This document shows, piece after piece, positions 30,948-40,104 of a stretch of DNA of 64,000 nt (its first letter is position 1; every line of letters begins with the position of its first letter). The stretch is from assembly GCF_047973035.1 (NCBI RefSeq), contig NZ_JBKEBF010000046.1, positions 62,001 to 126,000 on the forward strand. The letters run 5' to 3'. The position numbers and the translations under genes are program-made. The notes beneath the pieces are model-generated. The model had not been told where the DNA came from, searched no databases, and worked only from the letters and a program-made list of their open reading frames with translations. This stretch comes from Oleidesulfovibrio sp047973035. GTDB taxonomy: Bacteria > Desulfobacterota > Desulfovibrionia > Desulfovibrionales > Desulfovibrionaceae.

Positions 30948-32369
30948 ATGGAACTTTCAGTACTCGGAAGGGCAGTGAAGCCCTCTTTTGCAGGGCCGGC
31001 CAGCGGCCCTGAGTTGTCTTTGCCACGCAGGCCTGACTCGCAGGCCGTGTATGCTCTTGTAGATTGCAATTGTTTTTATGTGTCGTGCGAGCGTGTGTTT
31101 CGACCGGACCTGACAAGGCGCCCTGTTATTGTTTTATCCAATAACGACGGATGCATCATTGCACGCTCGCCGGAGGCGAAAGTGCTGGGGATACCGATGG
31201 GGGCAGCGTGGTTTAAAGTGAAAAAACAGGCTTTGTCTTTGGGGGTGGTCGTTTTTTCATCTAACTATCCTTTATATGGCGATATGTCCGCGCGGGTGAT
31301 GGACGTGTTGCGCCGTTTTTCTACAGACGTGGAAGTATATTCTATTGATGAGGCTTTTGTCCGGCTCGATGGAATCAGCCTGCCAAAGGGGATGTCGCTG
31401 ACACGGTATGCCGCTGCCTTGCGCCATGCGGTATTCAGGCGCACGGGCATCCCTGTTTCTATAGGTATTGGTCCGACTAAAACCCTTGCCAAGGTGGGCA
31501 ACAGGTTAAGCAAGCAGCAAATTACCGGACCGCTGCGTTCATTATCGCATGCATTCCGGTATCAGGGCGTATTCAACTTTTTTGATCTGCCGTCGGCAGA
31601 AGCACGAGATACGTTGCTGGAACACGTTGAAGTTACAGATGTCTGGGGTGTGGGGCACAGACATGGTGCCATGCTGCATTCCTGCGGCGTAAGAACGGCC
31701 AGAGCATTGCGGGATATGCCCGACGACTGGGTACGCCGTCGGATGAGCGTTGTCGGCCTGCATACCGTACTGGAGCTGCGCGGGATTTCATGCCTGACGT
31801 TGGAAGAAGCGCCTCCGGCCCGTCGTTCTATTCTTTCTTCCCGATCATTCGGTACGCTGGTTGCGAATAAAGAATACTTGCTGCAGGCTGTCACCGCATA
31901 CATGACGCGTGCAGCAGAAAAGTTACGCCGTGAAGGATTGGAAGCATCCTGCATCGGGGTTTTTATCAAGACGCCCCGACATGGCAAGGGACCACGCTAC
32001 TTCAACAGCGCGCAGACCAGATTGGCTGTACCTACATGTTATTCCCCGCATCTTATACAACACGCCCGCCGTTTGCTGGAGCAGATATGGAAACCCGGTT
32101 ACCGCTACCAGAAAGCAGGAGTGCTGTTGTTCGGGTTGGAACCTGTGCGGTCAAGGCAGATATCTATGTTGCCGCTGCTGGATGGTTCGGAAGGGCAAAA
32201 GAAAAGTGAAAAAAAGCTGATGCATGTGGCAGATGCCATTAACACACGATTCGGAAAAGGCACATTGGAGTATGCGGCAGCCGGACTGGGGAAACCTTGG
32301 AAGATGAAGCAGGAACACCTTTCCCCGCGTTATACATCTGACTGGAATGAATTGCCTTTTGTGCGCTGA
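30948..32369 (+). CDS. umuC: DNA polymerase V catalytic subunit UmuC
   Basis: This 473-residue Y-family polymerase has the palm motifs YALVDCNCFYVSCERVF (first metal Asp) and YSIDEAFV (second acidic pair), SIGIGPTKTLAKVGNRLSK, and a UmuC-type C-terminus ending SPRYTSDWNELPFVR. It performs translesion synthesis with UmuD'. About 30 N-terminal residues precede the usual start (near residue 34), and the ribosome binding site is poor, so a slightly later start is possible. Confidence 0.93.
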   Translation: MELSVLGRAVKPSFAGPASGPELSLPRRPDSQAVYALVDCNCFYVSCERVFRPDLTRRPVIVLSNNDGCIIARSPEAKVLGIPMGAAWFKVKKQALSLGVVVFSSNYPLYGDMSARVMDVLRRFSTDVEVYSIDEAFVRLDGISLPKGMSLTRYAAALRHAVFRRTGIPVSIGIGPTKTLAKVGNRLSKQQITGPLRSLSHAFRYQGVFNFFDLPSAEARDTLLEHVEVTDVWGVGHRHGAMLHSCGVRTARALRDMPDDWVRRRMSVVGLHTVLELRGISCLTLEEAPPARRSILSSRSFGTLVANKEYLLQAVTAYMTRAAEKLRREGLEASCIGVFIKTPRHGKGPRYFNSAQTRLAVPTCYSPHLIQHARRLLEQIWKPGYRYQKAGVLLFGLEPVRSRQISMLPLLDGSEGQKKSEKKLMHVADAINTRFGKGTLEYAAAGLGKPWKMKQEHLSPRYTSDWNELPFVR

Positions 32370-32481
32370 TATGCGTAAATGGGGGAAACTCCTACCTGAC
32401 ATTTGTTTGCAGTGAGCGTAGGTACGGGCGCTGTGATGTACTACCGCAAACTGATGATGTATACTAAGGCAGGAGGGGAGT

Positions 32482-33057
32482 ATGAATAAGTTGGATACCT
32501 GCGCAGGTTGTGGGGGAGGAGAGCTCTCTTTAATTGATGACGGCGTGTTTACGTTTATCAAATGCGATACCTGTGGACGTATAGGTCCCAGTGCACAAAA
32601 GAAAGATGATGCCATAACGCTTTGGAATCATCTTGGAGATAATTATTTTATGTACGATGGAGGCGCAGATCCTGCCGAATGCGTGGAGCACTATTCCGGT
32701 GCCGAACGCAGGAGAAATGACAGATATGCGGTGCAGATTGATGCGTGCATCCGCCTGTATCCGTTTACGGCAGGTCCGGTGCCCGTGACTGTAAAGAATC
32801 TGTCAATGTATGGCGCATATCTGGAAATTGCTACGGAAGGATTCACCGATTGGAGCATGCCGGAGGGGACACTACCCTACTTTGAATTGGAAATTTCTCC
32901 TTCCGCAACAGGGCTGACCACGGTATTTTCCTGTAATGCCACTCACGTCAGCGTAAAGCCCCCCCGCATTGCCATAGGGTCAAGCTTTGTTCAGCAGGAC
33001 GGACGGCACTTGTATGTGCTTCGCCAACTGTTAAAAGGAACAATTGTGGAGACTTGA
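32482..33057 (+). CDS. Lar-like zinc ribbon fused to a PilZ domain
   Basis: This 191-residue protein starts after AGGAGGGG. Residues 5-50 carry C7xxC10 and C28xxC31 followed by A..LWN, a pattern like the Lar restriction-alleviation zinc ribbon (CxxCG ... CxxCG.G......A...WN). Residues 72-185 form a PilZ domain with the c-di-GMP-binding R77xxxR81 and N106xSxxG111 motifs. PilZ proteins bind c-di-GMP and regulate motility or surface traits. The role of the ribbon here is unknown, and the pairing is unusual. It lies between umuC and the chemoreceptor pair. Confidence 0.75.
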   Translation: MNKLDTCAGCGGGELSLIDDGVFTFIKCDTCGRIGPSAQKKDDAITLWNHLGDNYFMYDGGADPAECVEHYSGAERRRNDRYAVQIDACIRLYPFTAGPVPVTVKNLSMYGAYLEIATEGFTDWSMPEGTLPYFELEISPSATGLTTVFSCNATHVSVKPPRIAIGSSFVQQDGRHLYVLRQLLKGTIVET

Positions 33058-33085
33058 TCTGCTGTAATGACCTCGCACGTTGTTA

Positions 33086-33112
33086 AAAACCGCCTTCGGG
33101 CGGTTTTATTGT
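33086..33112 (+). terminator. terminator of the PilZ gene
   Basis: A stem AAAACCGCC / GGCGGTTTT with a TTCG tetraloop, followed by ATTGTTTT, 28 bp after the stop. Confidence 0.85.
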
Positions 33113-33548
33113 TTTCAGCGACACTGTGGTTTCCCCTCAGGAAAAAGAGTGTCTACCTCATTTGACATGCAGTGATTGTGTTACTAATTGTAAAAAGCAC
33201 AAAGAATGTTTTTCGATTGATGTGTTACTTTAGTTGTCGTGGTATGCGCTTTTATATTGTTGGCGAGTAATGTTGTATTATGAGTTGAGGTGTTTATTTA
33301 AAAAATGATAAAAACATAATATGCTGAATTAATGAAGAAAGAAATAATAATAAAAATTACTTGTTTCATCTTTGCCAAGTGCTATAAATCTGGAGGGAAA
33401 ATTTTATAGAATTATTTAGTATATTAAAATCTATTTCTTTTATTTTATTAGTTTGTTTCTGTTTGGTGCTAGTCTTTTTACTGTGTTGTGCGGTTTTGTA
33501 AAAAGCAGACATGTAGAAACATATTAAAAAAATAAATGGGGGTACAAA
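33113..33548. other. AT-rich leader region of the first tandem chemoreceptor
   Basis: About 430 bp, strikingly richer in A+T than the neighbours, with no credible frame. TTGACA occurs at about 33163 and a GTTACTAATTGTAAA stretch near 33178. A similar GTAACTAATTGCAAA stretch lies about 400 bp before the second receptor. The region probably holds the promoter and a long leader. Confidence 0.45.
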
Positions 33549-35570
33549 GTGAAACTGAAATTACGTGGCAGATTTTTGCTGCCCACACTCTCCATTCTAA
33601 TAATAGGTATGGGCGTTTCTGCATGGATGACTCAGGTATATTCTGAAAAAGCAGTCATGCAGGTTGTCAACGCGCAAACAAGACAAGTTGCCGAATCATT
33701 GACCAACATCATCAGTATGTGGGTGAACAGTGCTCAGGTAGATTTGAAAGCGCAGGCGCGGAACGAAATTTTGCTGAGGTCACTTGCAAGTGAAAATACT
33801 CAGGCTGTAGTGTCAGAACTCTACGATATCAAGGAAATGTATGAGGAGTTTGACGCAATAAAACTGGTTAATGCGCAGGGGCTGGTAGTAAGCAGCACCA
33901 TACCGGAAGAAATCGACAGCCTGAATATCAGCGACAGAAAATACTTCAGGGATGCGATGGGTGGTCAGGCAACCGTGTCAGATGCTTTACGGAGCAGAAC
34001 ATCCGGGAACCTGATTTTTGTTGTGGCCGTTCCCGTGAAGCAAAACGGCACGGTACAGGGCGCGTTGCTGGGTACGCTGGCTCTGCAAGTTTTTTCTGAA
34101 AAGTTTATTGACCCGATCACCATCGGCCGTGACGGTTATGCGTTTGTGCTGGACCACCAGGGGGATATTCTGGCGCATAAAGACGAAAATCAGATCATGA
34201 GCAGCATCCGTCAGGAAGACTGGGCTGACGAATTGTTGCGCGAAGATCATGGTGCACTTCGGTATCAGGAAAAAGGTGAATGGAAAGAGCTGACGTATCA
34301 GCGTGAACCTCTGACTAACTGGATTGTCGGGGTTGCTGCGTATGAATCTGACATTCATCAGCCTGCACACGAGTTGGCAGAGATGACTCAGATAATTTCT
34401 GTCATTGTCTGTCTGCTTGTCGGCGGTGTGATTTTTGTGATTGTACGATCCATTGTGGGAACAATCAGTGAAAGTGTGTCCTACGCCGCTGCAGTTGCCG
34501 AAGGAGACCTTGAGCGCACTCTTGCAGTTAAGCGTACCGATGAAATCGGCGTGCTGGCTGATGCGTTGCGTAGCATGGTTGCCAATCTGAAAACTATGAT
34601 CTCGACGGCAGAAGCAAAAACTGCAGAAGCAGAAGTTCAGACTCAAAAAGCGAACATGGCCATGCAGGAAGCCGAATCCGCCCGTGCCGCAGCAGAGGCA
34701 GCCAAACGCGAAGGCATGCTGCAGGCCGCAGGGCAGCTTGAACATGTCGTTCTGGCTTTGTCTTCCGCATCAGAAGAACTTTCTGCACAAGTGGACGAAG
34801 CAAGTCGTGGCAGTGAAGTTCAGCGCGAGCGTGCCGCCGAGACTGCAACAGCTATTGAAGAAATGAACGCCACAGTGCTTGAGGTGGCCCGTAATGCTTC
34901 TGAAGCGGCAGAAAGTGCAGAAACTGCCAGAAATAATGCCAAGGACGGCCGTAAAGTTGTTGATAACGTTATCGAGGCGATTACAGAAGTCAACGGCAGA
35001 GCAGAAGCATTAAAGAAAAGCCTGCATGTTCTTGGCGAACATGCCGAAGGCATTGGCAAGATTATGACTGTGATTACCGATATTGCGGATCAGACAAACC
35101 TCCTGGCTTTGAATGCTGCCATTGAGGCCGCCCGAGCCGGTGATGCCGGTCGTGGTTTTGCAGTAGTTGCAGATGAAGTGCGTAAGCTTGCAGAAAAAAC
35201 CATGCAGGCGACGAAAGAAGTAGGTGATGCTGTAAAGGCAATCCAGCAAGGTGCCAGAGAAAACATTGCGGATATGGAAAGTGCGGGGGATGCTATTGTA
35301 AGTTCAACACAACTCGCAGGCAGTGCCGGTACTTCGCTTGAAGTTATTCATGATGTAGTTGAAAGCACGGCGGATCAGGTGCGCTCCATTGCGACTGCCT
35401 CTGAACAGCAGTCTGCTGCAAGTGAACAGATTGCCCGTAGCGCGGAAGAAGTAAATCGCATTGCCATGGAAACAGCTGAAGTTATGGTTCAGTCAAGTGA
35501 GGCTGTCAGCGAGCTGGCCCGCATGGCGCAGCAGCTGCAAAGCGTAGTGGAAAGCTTGAAGCAGGCTTAG
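33549..35570 (+). CDS. methyl-accepting chemotaxis protein (tandem copy 1)
   Basis: This 673-residue receptor has a GTG start eight bases after GGGGG. It has a helix at about 8-28, a Cache-type periplasmic domain (YFRDAMGGQATVSDALRS, GRDGYAFVLDHQGDILAHKD) to about 270, a helix (IISVIVCLLVGGVIFVIV), HAMP (EGDLERTLAVKRTDEIGVL), a long coiled coil, and a signalling domain with tip NLLALNAAIEAARAGDAGRG. It is paralogous to the next gene: the cytoplasmic parts are nearly identical while the Cache domains have diverged, so the two probably sense different but related ligands. Confidence 0.93.
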   Translation: MKLKLRGRFLLPTLSILIIGMGVSAWMTQVYSEKAVMQVVNAQTRQVAESLTNIISMWVNSAQVDLKAQARNEILLRSLASENTQAVVSELYDIKEMYEEFDAIKLVNAQGLVVSSTIPEEIDSLNISDRKYFRDAMGGQATVSDALRSRTSGNLIFVVAVPVKQNGTVQGALLGTLALQVFSEKFIDPITIGRDGYAFVLDHQGDILAHKDENQIMSSIRQEDWADELLREDHGALRYQEKGEWKELTYQREPLTNWIVGVAAYESDIHQPAHELAEMTQIISVIVCLLVGGVIFVIVRSIVGTISESVSYAAAVAEGDLERTLAVKRTDEIGVLADALRSMVANLKTMISTAEAKTAEAEVQTQKANMAMQEAESARAAAEAAKREGMLQAAGQLEHVVLALSSASEELSAQVDEASRGSEVQRERAAETATAIEEMNATVLEVARNASEAAESAETARNNAKDGRKVVDNVIEAITEVNGRAEALKKSLHVLGEHAEGIGKIMTVITDIADQTNLLALNAAIEAARAGDAGRGFAVVADEVRKLAEKTMQATKEVGDAVKAIQQGARENIADMESAGDAIVSSTQLAGSAGTSLEVIHDVVESTADQVRSIATASEQQSAASEQIARSAEEVNRIAMETAEVMVQSSEAVSELARMAQQLQSVVESLKQA

Positions 35571-35647
35571 TGGTGTTGCTTTAAAAAAAGTAATTTGTCT
35601 GAATAACGTAAGCTGAAAACATAGCCGCGATGCGGCGGAAATATACG

Positions 35648-35702
35648 ATCCTGCCCGTACCTGTTAACTTTTGTAAGTGTACAGGTCGGGCAGGATTTTT
35701 TT
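35648..35702 (+). terminator. terminator of chemoreceptor copy 1
   Basis: Arms ATCCTGCCCG-t-ACCTGT and ACAGGT-c-GGGCAGGAT, a loop of about 16 nt, then seven T. Confidence 0.9.
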
Positions 35703-36438
35703 ACGTAAGAACTTGTACGGGGTTGTAGCGTTGTACGCCCCGGACTGTTTTGCAAGTGGCAGGCAATAACCCGATGAGAAAATACGTATTATCACTACCT
35801 GCGAGGCATAGTTCTGATTAAACAGAGTTTCAGTTATTGTCCCGTCAGACGGGCTGGAGCGGCAGGCATTTTTTTAACTGGTGCGCTGTAGTTACATGTC
35901 GCAAGTATTGTCATTGGTGGGACCAGTACGGAATTTTACGGCGTGTACAAGCCGGATGAGATGATAACTTGTGGCGGTGTTCATAGTTCTGTACGGGACT
36001 AGAGTAATCAGGCATTTTTTGGAATTATGTAACTAATTGCAAAGATTGTGTCATTTTCAGGTGTGTTCAGGTGGCTTCCATACGCAGTTTCGCCGCAGAG
36101 TTATTTTGTCTTACACGAGACAGTATTTATTCTGAGCAGAATGTTACGGCTGCAGCATGTACACACTGCTGATTTGAGTTGCACCACATCTTACAAAAGG
36201 TCAGTTGCACTATTTTGTTATGCGGACTGATTTCAAGCGGATCAGAAAATTTCCTGCTGTTCTGAGCATTATATTTTTATAGAGCATTTTGCAGACTGGT
36301 TTGCACTGCTATTATGTAGCTGTTGTTTGATTAAACAAACAATATCTTCTGGCATCGGTTAGTCAAAAATCGAGTCATCACGTTTGCGCTATGTCTATGT
36401 GTGCAGGTGCTTGAACTTTATTATTTTAGGGGATGCAA
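35703..36438. other. 736 bp intergenic region before chemoreceptor copy 2
   Basis: No credible gene; the 60-codon plus frame at 36048-36230 has no ribosome binding site or family match. The region is AT-rich near its end. It contains GTAACTAATTGCAAA at about 36027, resembling a stretch upstream of copy 1, so the ancestral duplication may have included upstream control sequence. Confidence 0.4.
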
Positions 36439-38463
36439 ATGAAGATTAAACTTATGGGCAGATTCCTTTTGCCTACATTGACGGTGCTTATCGTGGGTAT
36501 GGGAGTCTCTTCGTGGTTAACAGGCCACTATTCGCAAAAAGCTGTAGGGGAGCTTGTCGCTGCTGAGAGCAGTCAGGTTGCAAAATCACTGACAGATTTG
36601 ATTGATATGTGGGTGATAAATGCCGAGGTTACGCTAGAAGCGCAAGCCAACAGAAGTTTATTTAAAGATTTTTTTTCCGGAGAAGATTCAGAAGCTGCCG
36701 TAACTGAGGCATTGCAACAGGTTGCAATGCTTTATCAGGGGTTCGATTCTGTAAAGATAACCAATGCGCAAGGTTTGGTTATTGCCAGTACTATCCAGCA
36801 GGATGTTGGCTCTGTCAGTGCCAGAGACAGAAATTATTTTAAAAAAGTAATGCGCGGGGAGGTTGCCGTATCCGGTGCCTTGCGCAGCCTATCGACTGGA
36901 CAGCTGATTTTTGTTGTTGCCGTACCGGTTAAAGTGCAGGGCAAGGTCGAGGGGGCCTTGCTGGCAACTCTTAAGCTGGATGATTTCTCAAAACAGTTTG
37001 TTGACCCGATTTCAATTGGTAAAGAAGGCTTTGCCTTTATTCTGGATAGCGAAGGACGAATTCTTGCTCATAGAGATGAAGGCAGAATTATGTCGAGCGT
37101 CAGCCATTACGATTGGGCAGGCAAGCTTTTTGCCAAAGATCATGGCCTTACTCGTTACGAAGATGAAGGCGGATGGAAAGAAGTTGCCTTCCGGCGAGTT
37201 CATTCCACCGGCTGGGTGGTTGGCATATCTGCTTATGAACACGACGTGTACCAGCCATCTTACGAACTTACTACAATCACACGCGTTATTTCTGTGGTTG
37301 TGGCGTTGATGGTAGGCGCAGTCATACTGCTTATTGTGCGCTCCATTGTGGGCACCATCCGTGAAAGCGTTACCTATGCAGCGGCCGTTGCAGAGGGCAG
37401 CCTTGATCAGGAGCTTCATGTTCAGCGCACAGACGAAATAGGCATTCTCGCTGACGCGTTGCGGAGCATGGTAGCCAACTTGAAGACCATGATTTCCACC
37501 GCCGAGGCAAAGACCGCTGAGGCAGAAGAACAGACCCAAAAAGCCAACATTGCCATGCAGGAAGCAGAAGCCGCCCGTGCCGCTGCGGAAGCCGCCAAAC
37601 GCGAAGGGATGCTTCAGGCTGCAGGACAGCTTGAGCATGTCGTTCTAGCCCTTTCTTCAGCCTCTGAACAGCTTGCGGCACAGGTAGAAGAAGCAAGCCG
37701 CGGCAGCGATATCCAGCGCGAACGAACTGCAGAAACTGCGACTGCCATAGAAGAAATGAATGCGACGGTGCTTGAAGTGGCCCGCAATGCGTCTGAGGCG
37801 GCTGAAAGTGCGGAAGATGCCCGCAATAACGCGGAAGAAGGACACGGTATTGTCGGTAACGTGATTGAATCGATAACCGAAGTGAAAAACCGTTCAGAAA
37901 CGTTGAAAGCCAGCCTGCATCTTCTTGGTGAACATGCAGAAGGCATCGGCAAGATTATGACTGTAATTACCGATATTGCAGATCAGACAAATCTGCTGGC
38001 CCTGAATGCGGCCATTGAAGCAGCCCGTGCCGGTGATGCAGGGCGTGGTTTTGCAGTAGTTGCAGATGAAGTACGCAAGCTTGCAGAAAAAACCATGCAG
38101 GCAACAAAAGAGGTGGGCGACGCTGTTTCCGCCATTCAACAGGGAGCACGCGACAACATCGAAGGCATGGACAGCGCCGGTGAAGCGATCCAGAAGTCCA
38201 CTGAACTTGCAGGCCGTGCGGGCAAGTCGCTGCAGGCAATCCATAAAGTGGTAGAAAACACGGCAGATCAGGTGCGGTCTATTGCGACTGCTTCTGAACA
38301 ACAATCGGCTGCCAGTGAACAGATTGCCCGCAGCGCTGAAGAAGTGAACCGCATTGCCGATGAAACTTCGCAGGTCATGACGCAATCCAGCGAGGCTGTC
38401 AGCGAACTGGCCCGCATGGCACAGGAACTACAGAACGTGGTTGAAGAACTGAAGAAGGGCTAG
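36439..38463 (+). CDS. methyl-accepting chemotaxis protein (tandem copy 2)
   Basis: This 674-residue paralogue of copy 1 is in the same orientation. The ATG at 36439 (MKIKLMGRFLLP) is chosen over 36433 because AGGGG stands eight bases before it and it aligns with the GTG start of copy 1. It has the same helix, Cache (YFKKVMRGEVAVSGALRSL), helix, HAMP, signalling domain architecture. From HAMP on, the proteins are nearly identical, including the ISTAEAKTAEAE coiled coil, while the sensor halves differ widely. Confidence 0.93.
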   Translation: MKIKLMGRFLLPTLTVLIVGMGVSSWLTGHYSQKAVGELVAAESSQVAKSLTDLIDMWVINAEVTLEAQANRSLFKDFFSGEDSEAAVTEALQQVAMLYQGFDSVKITNAQGLVIASTIQQDVGSVSARDRNYFKKVMRGEVAVSGALRSLSTGQLIFVVAVPVKVQGKVEGALLATLKLDDFSKQFVDPISIGKEGFAFILDSEGRILAHRDEGRIMSSVSHYDWAGKLFAKDHGLTRYEDEGGWKEVAFRRVHSTGWVVGISAYEHDVYQPSYELTTITRVISVVVALMVGAVILLIVRSIVGTIRESVTYAAAVAEGSLDQELHVQRTDEIGILADALRSMVANLKTMISTAEAKTAEAEEQTQKANIAMQEAEAARAAAEAAKREGMLQAAGQLEHVVLALSSASEQLAAQVEEASRGSDIQRERTAETATAIEEMNATVLEVARNASEAAESAEDARNNAEEGHGIVGNVIESITEVKNRSETLKASLHLLGEHAEGIGKIMTVITDIADQTNLLALNAAIEAARAGDAGRGFAVVADEVRKLAEKTMQATKEVGDAVSAIQQGARDNIEGMDSAGEAIQKSTELAGRAGKSLQAIHKVVENTADQVRSIATASEQQSAASEQIARSAEEVNRIADETSQVMTQSSEAVSELARMAQELQNVVEELKKG

Positions 38464-38529
38464 AAAGAGCTTAGGGTTTGCGTGCGCAATGCAGCATGGC
38501 TGCTGCCTGTTGTTGAATAAAAAAAGATA

Positions 38530-38577
38530 ATCCCCGAAGGGCACTGCATTATGCAATCGCCCTTCGGGGATTTTTTT
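38530..38577 (+). terminator. terminator of chemoreceptor copy 2
   Basis: A 13-bp stem ATCCCCGAAGGGC / GCCCTTCGGGGAT with a loop that can form an inner TGCATTATGCA stem, followed by six T. Confidence 0.92.
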
Positions 38578-38750
38578 GGATAACAGCAAATCCGAAGCCA
38601 AAGCGAACGTGCAAGGGTAAGATGGCATAACGGCAAGCGGTGTCGGCTGATTCTCCATACCCTGCTAGCCTTTCGGGTGTATTCCTGAACTGTCTGGTCG
38701 AGCAAACCGTCTAGCTGGTCAGATGCCGTAGTCGTAATGTAAGCGGCTTA

Positions 38751-38788
38751 AAAAAATCCCCCTGAAGCGTACATGCGCCTCAGGGGGA
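38751..38788 (-). terminator. terminator of rlmN
   Basis: A hairpin TCCCCCTGA-AGCG / CGC-CTCAGGGGGA is followed on the minus strand by a run of six or more T, about 70 bp after the rlmN stop. Confidence 0.88.
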
Positions 38789-38857
38789 ATCAATATATGC
38801 ATAGACAGGAACAGGTGTGCAGGACGGTGCGGAAAACAAAAGCTGATCGTGCTGAAA

Positions 38858-39925
38858 CTATTCTGCGCCTTCTGCTTCAGTTTTTTCGGCAGCCTTCAAT
38901 TGTCCGCAGGCGGCTTTAATGTCTGCCCCTTTGCTTTTGCGAATGATGGCAGTGATGTTTTTTGACCACAGATACTTTTCAAATGCCAGAATGCGTTCTT
39001 CTGTAGGGGCCTTGTACGGGTCGCTTTCATCACCGGACGGGTTGTAAACAATCAGGTTAAGCTTGCCTTTGGTTTGTGCAAGCAGCCTGACAAGTTGTTT
39101 GGCATGCTCAAGAGAATCATTCACATCGCCAAGCAATAAGTACTCAAAGGTAATGCGCTCGCGTGTTTTCAGCGGGTAATTGCGCAGTGCATCGATGAAA
39201 TCGCCAAGTTCCCAACGGGCAGCCTTGGGCATAATCTGCGCCCTGAGTTCCTGCGTAGGTGCGTGCAACGACACGGCCAGAAAGGCGAGTCCGCTTTCGC
39301 CCAGCTCACGAAGTCCCTCAGGATTGACGCCGCAGGTGGATACCGTGATACGGCGTGGCGAAAATAGCAGACCGAAGTCGCTGTTCAGCGTCTGCAGGCT
39401 GCGCATTACTTCATTCAGGTTCAGCAGCGGCTCGCCCATGCCCATGAAGACAAGATTACGCAAGATAGGTCTTTCTGCCACGTCATTCAGGTATTCACGG
39501 GCAACCAGTACCTGCCCGAGAATTTCAGACATGGTCATGTTACGCTCAAAGCCCAGCGTACCGGTAGCGCAGAAAGTGCATCCCATGGCACAGCCCACCT
39601 GACACGAAAGACACTGGGTCAGCCTGCCCTGAGAACCGGGAATGAGCACGGTTTCTATCAGCGCCCCGTCAGCAAGCCGCAACAGAAATTTAGTCGTGCC
39701 GTCCTGACTTACTTGTGTTTTGACCATTTCCGGCCAGGTTATATGGGCACGTTCTTTCAGCAGCGCGCGGGTCTGCTTTGATACGTTGGTCATCTGGTCA
39801 AAATCGCGCACATATTTGTTCCACAGCCACTGCCAGATCTGGCGGGCGCGGAATTTTTTTTCGCCGAGCTCGTGTACGAGAAACTTTTCAAGCTCTTCAA
39901 ATGTCAGGTTCAGAATGTCAACCAT
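38858..39925 (-). CDS. rlmN: dual-specificity rRNA/tRNA adenine C2-methyltransferase
   Basis: This 355-residue radical SAM enzyme has the CxxxCxxC cluster in CAMGCTFCATG, FMGMGEPLLN, and the conserved Cys near the C-terminus in ADIKAACGQL. RlmN methylates C2 of A2503 in 23S rRNA and A37 in some tRNAs, using a methylated-cysteine intermediate. It stands alone, between terminators. Confidence 0.95.
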   Translation of the reverse strand: MVDILNLTFEELEKFLVHELGEKKFRARQIWQWLWNKYVRDFDQMTNVSKQTRALLKERAHITWPEMVKTQVSQDGTTKFLLRLADGALIETVLIPGSQGRLTQCLSCQVGCAMGCTFCATGTLGFERNMTMSEILGQVLVAREYLNDVAERPILRNLVFMGMGEPLLNLNEVMRSLQTLNSDFGLLFSPRRITVSTCGVNPEGLRELGESGLAFLAVSLHAPTQELRAQIMPKAARWELGDFIDALRNYPLKTRERITFEYLLLGDVNDSLEHAKQLVRLLAQTKGKLNLIVYNPSGDESDPYKAPTEERILAFEKYLWSKNITAIIRKSKGADIKAACGQLKAAEKTEAEGAE

Positions 39926-40069
39926 GACTGGTTCTCCGGTGAATAAACTGGCCGCGTAACACTTTGTTTCCGTTTAAGATAGCACATAGTTGCCATTTCG
40001 CCAAAAGCGGAACAGTGCAGAATATGGTGTAGTATGAATGCGGCTGCGACTGGGGGAATATAGGAAGAA

Positions 40070-40096
40070 GGGCCGGAAGGGGAACCCCTCCGGCCC
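40070..40096 (-). terminator. terminator of the HD/CCA-like gene
   Basis: A stem GGGCCGGAAGGGG / CCCCTCCGGCCC lies directly after the stop codon. It has T-rich sequence on both sides and could also serve the plus strand. Confidence 0.7.
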
Positions 40097-40104
40097 GATT
40101 TTTT

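Noticed and set aside
36048..36230. 60-codon plus frame in the gap before chemoreceptor copy 2
   Set aside because: No ribosome binding site and composition typical of non-coding sequence.
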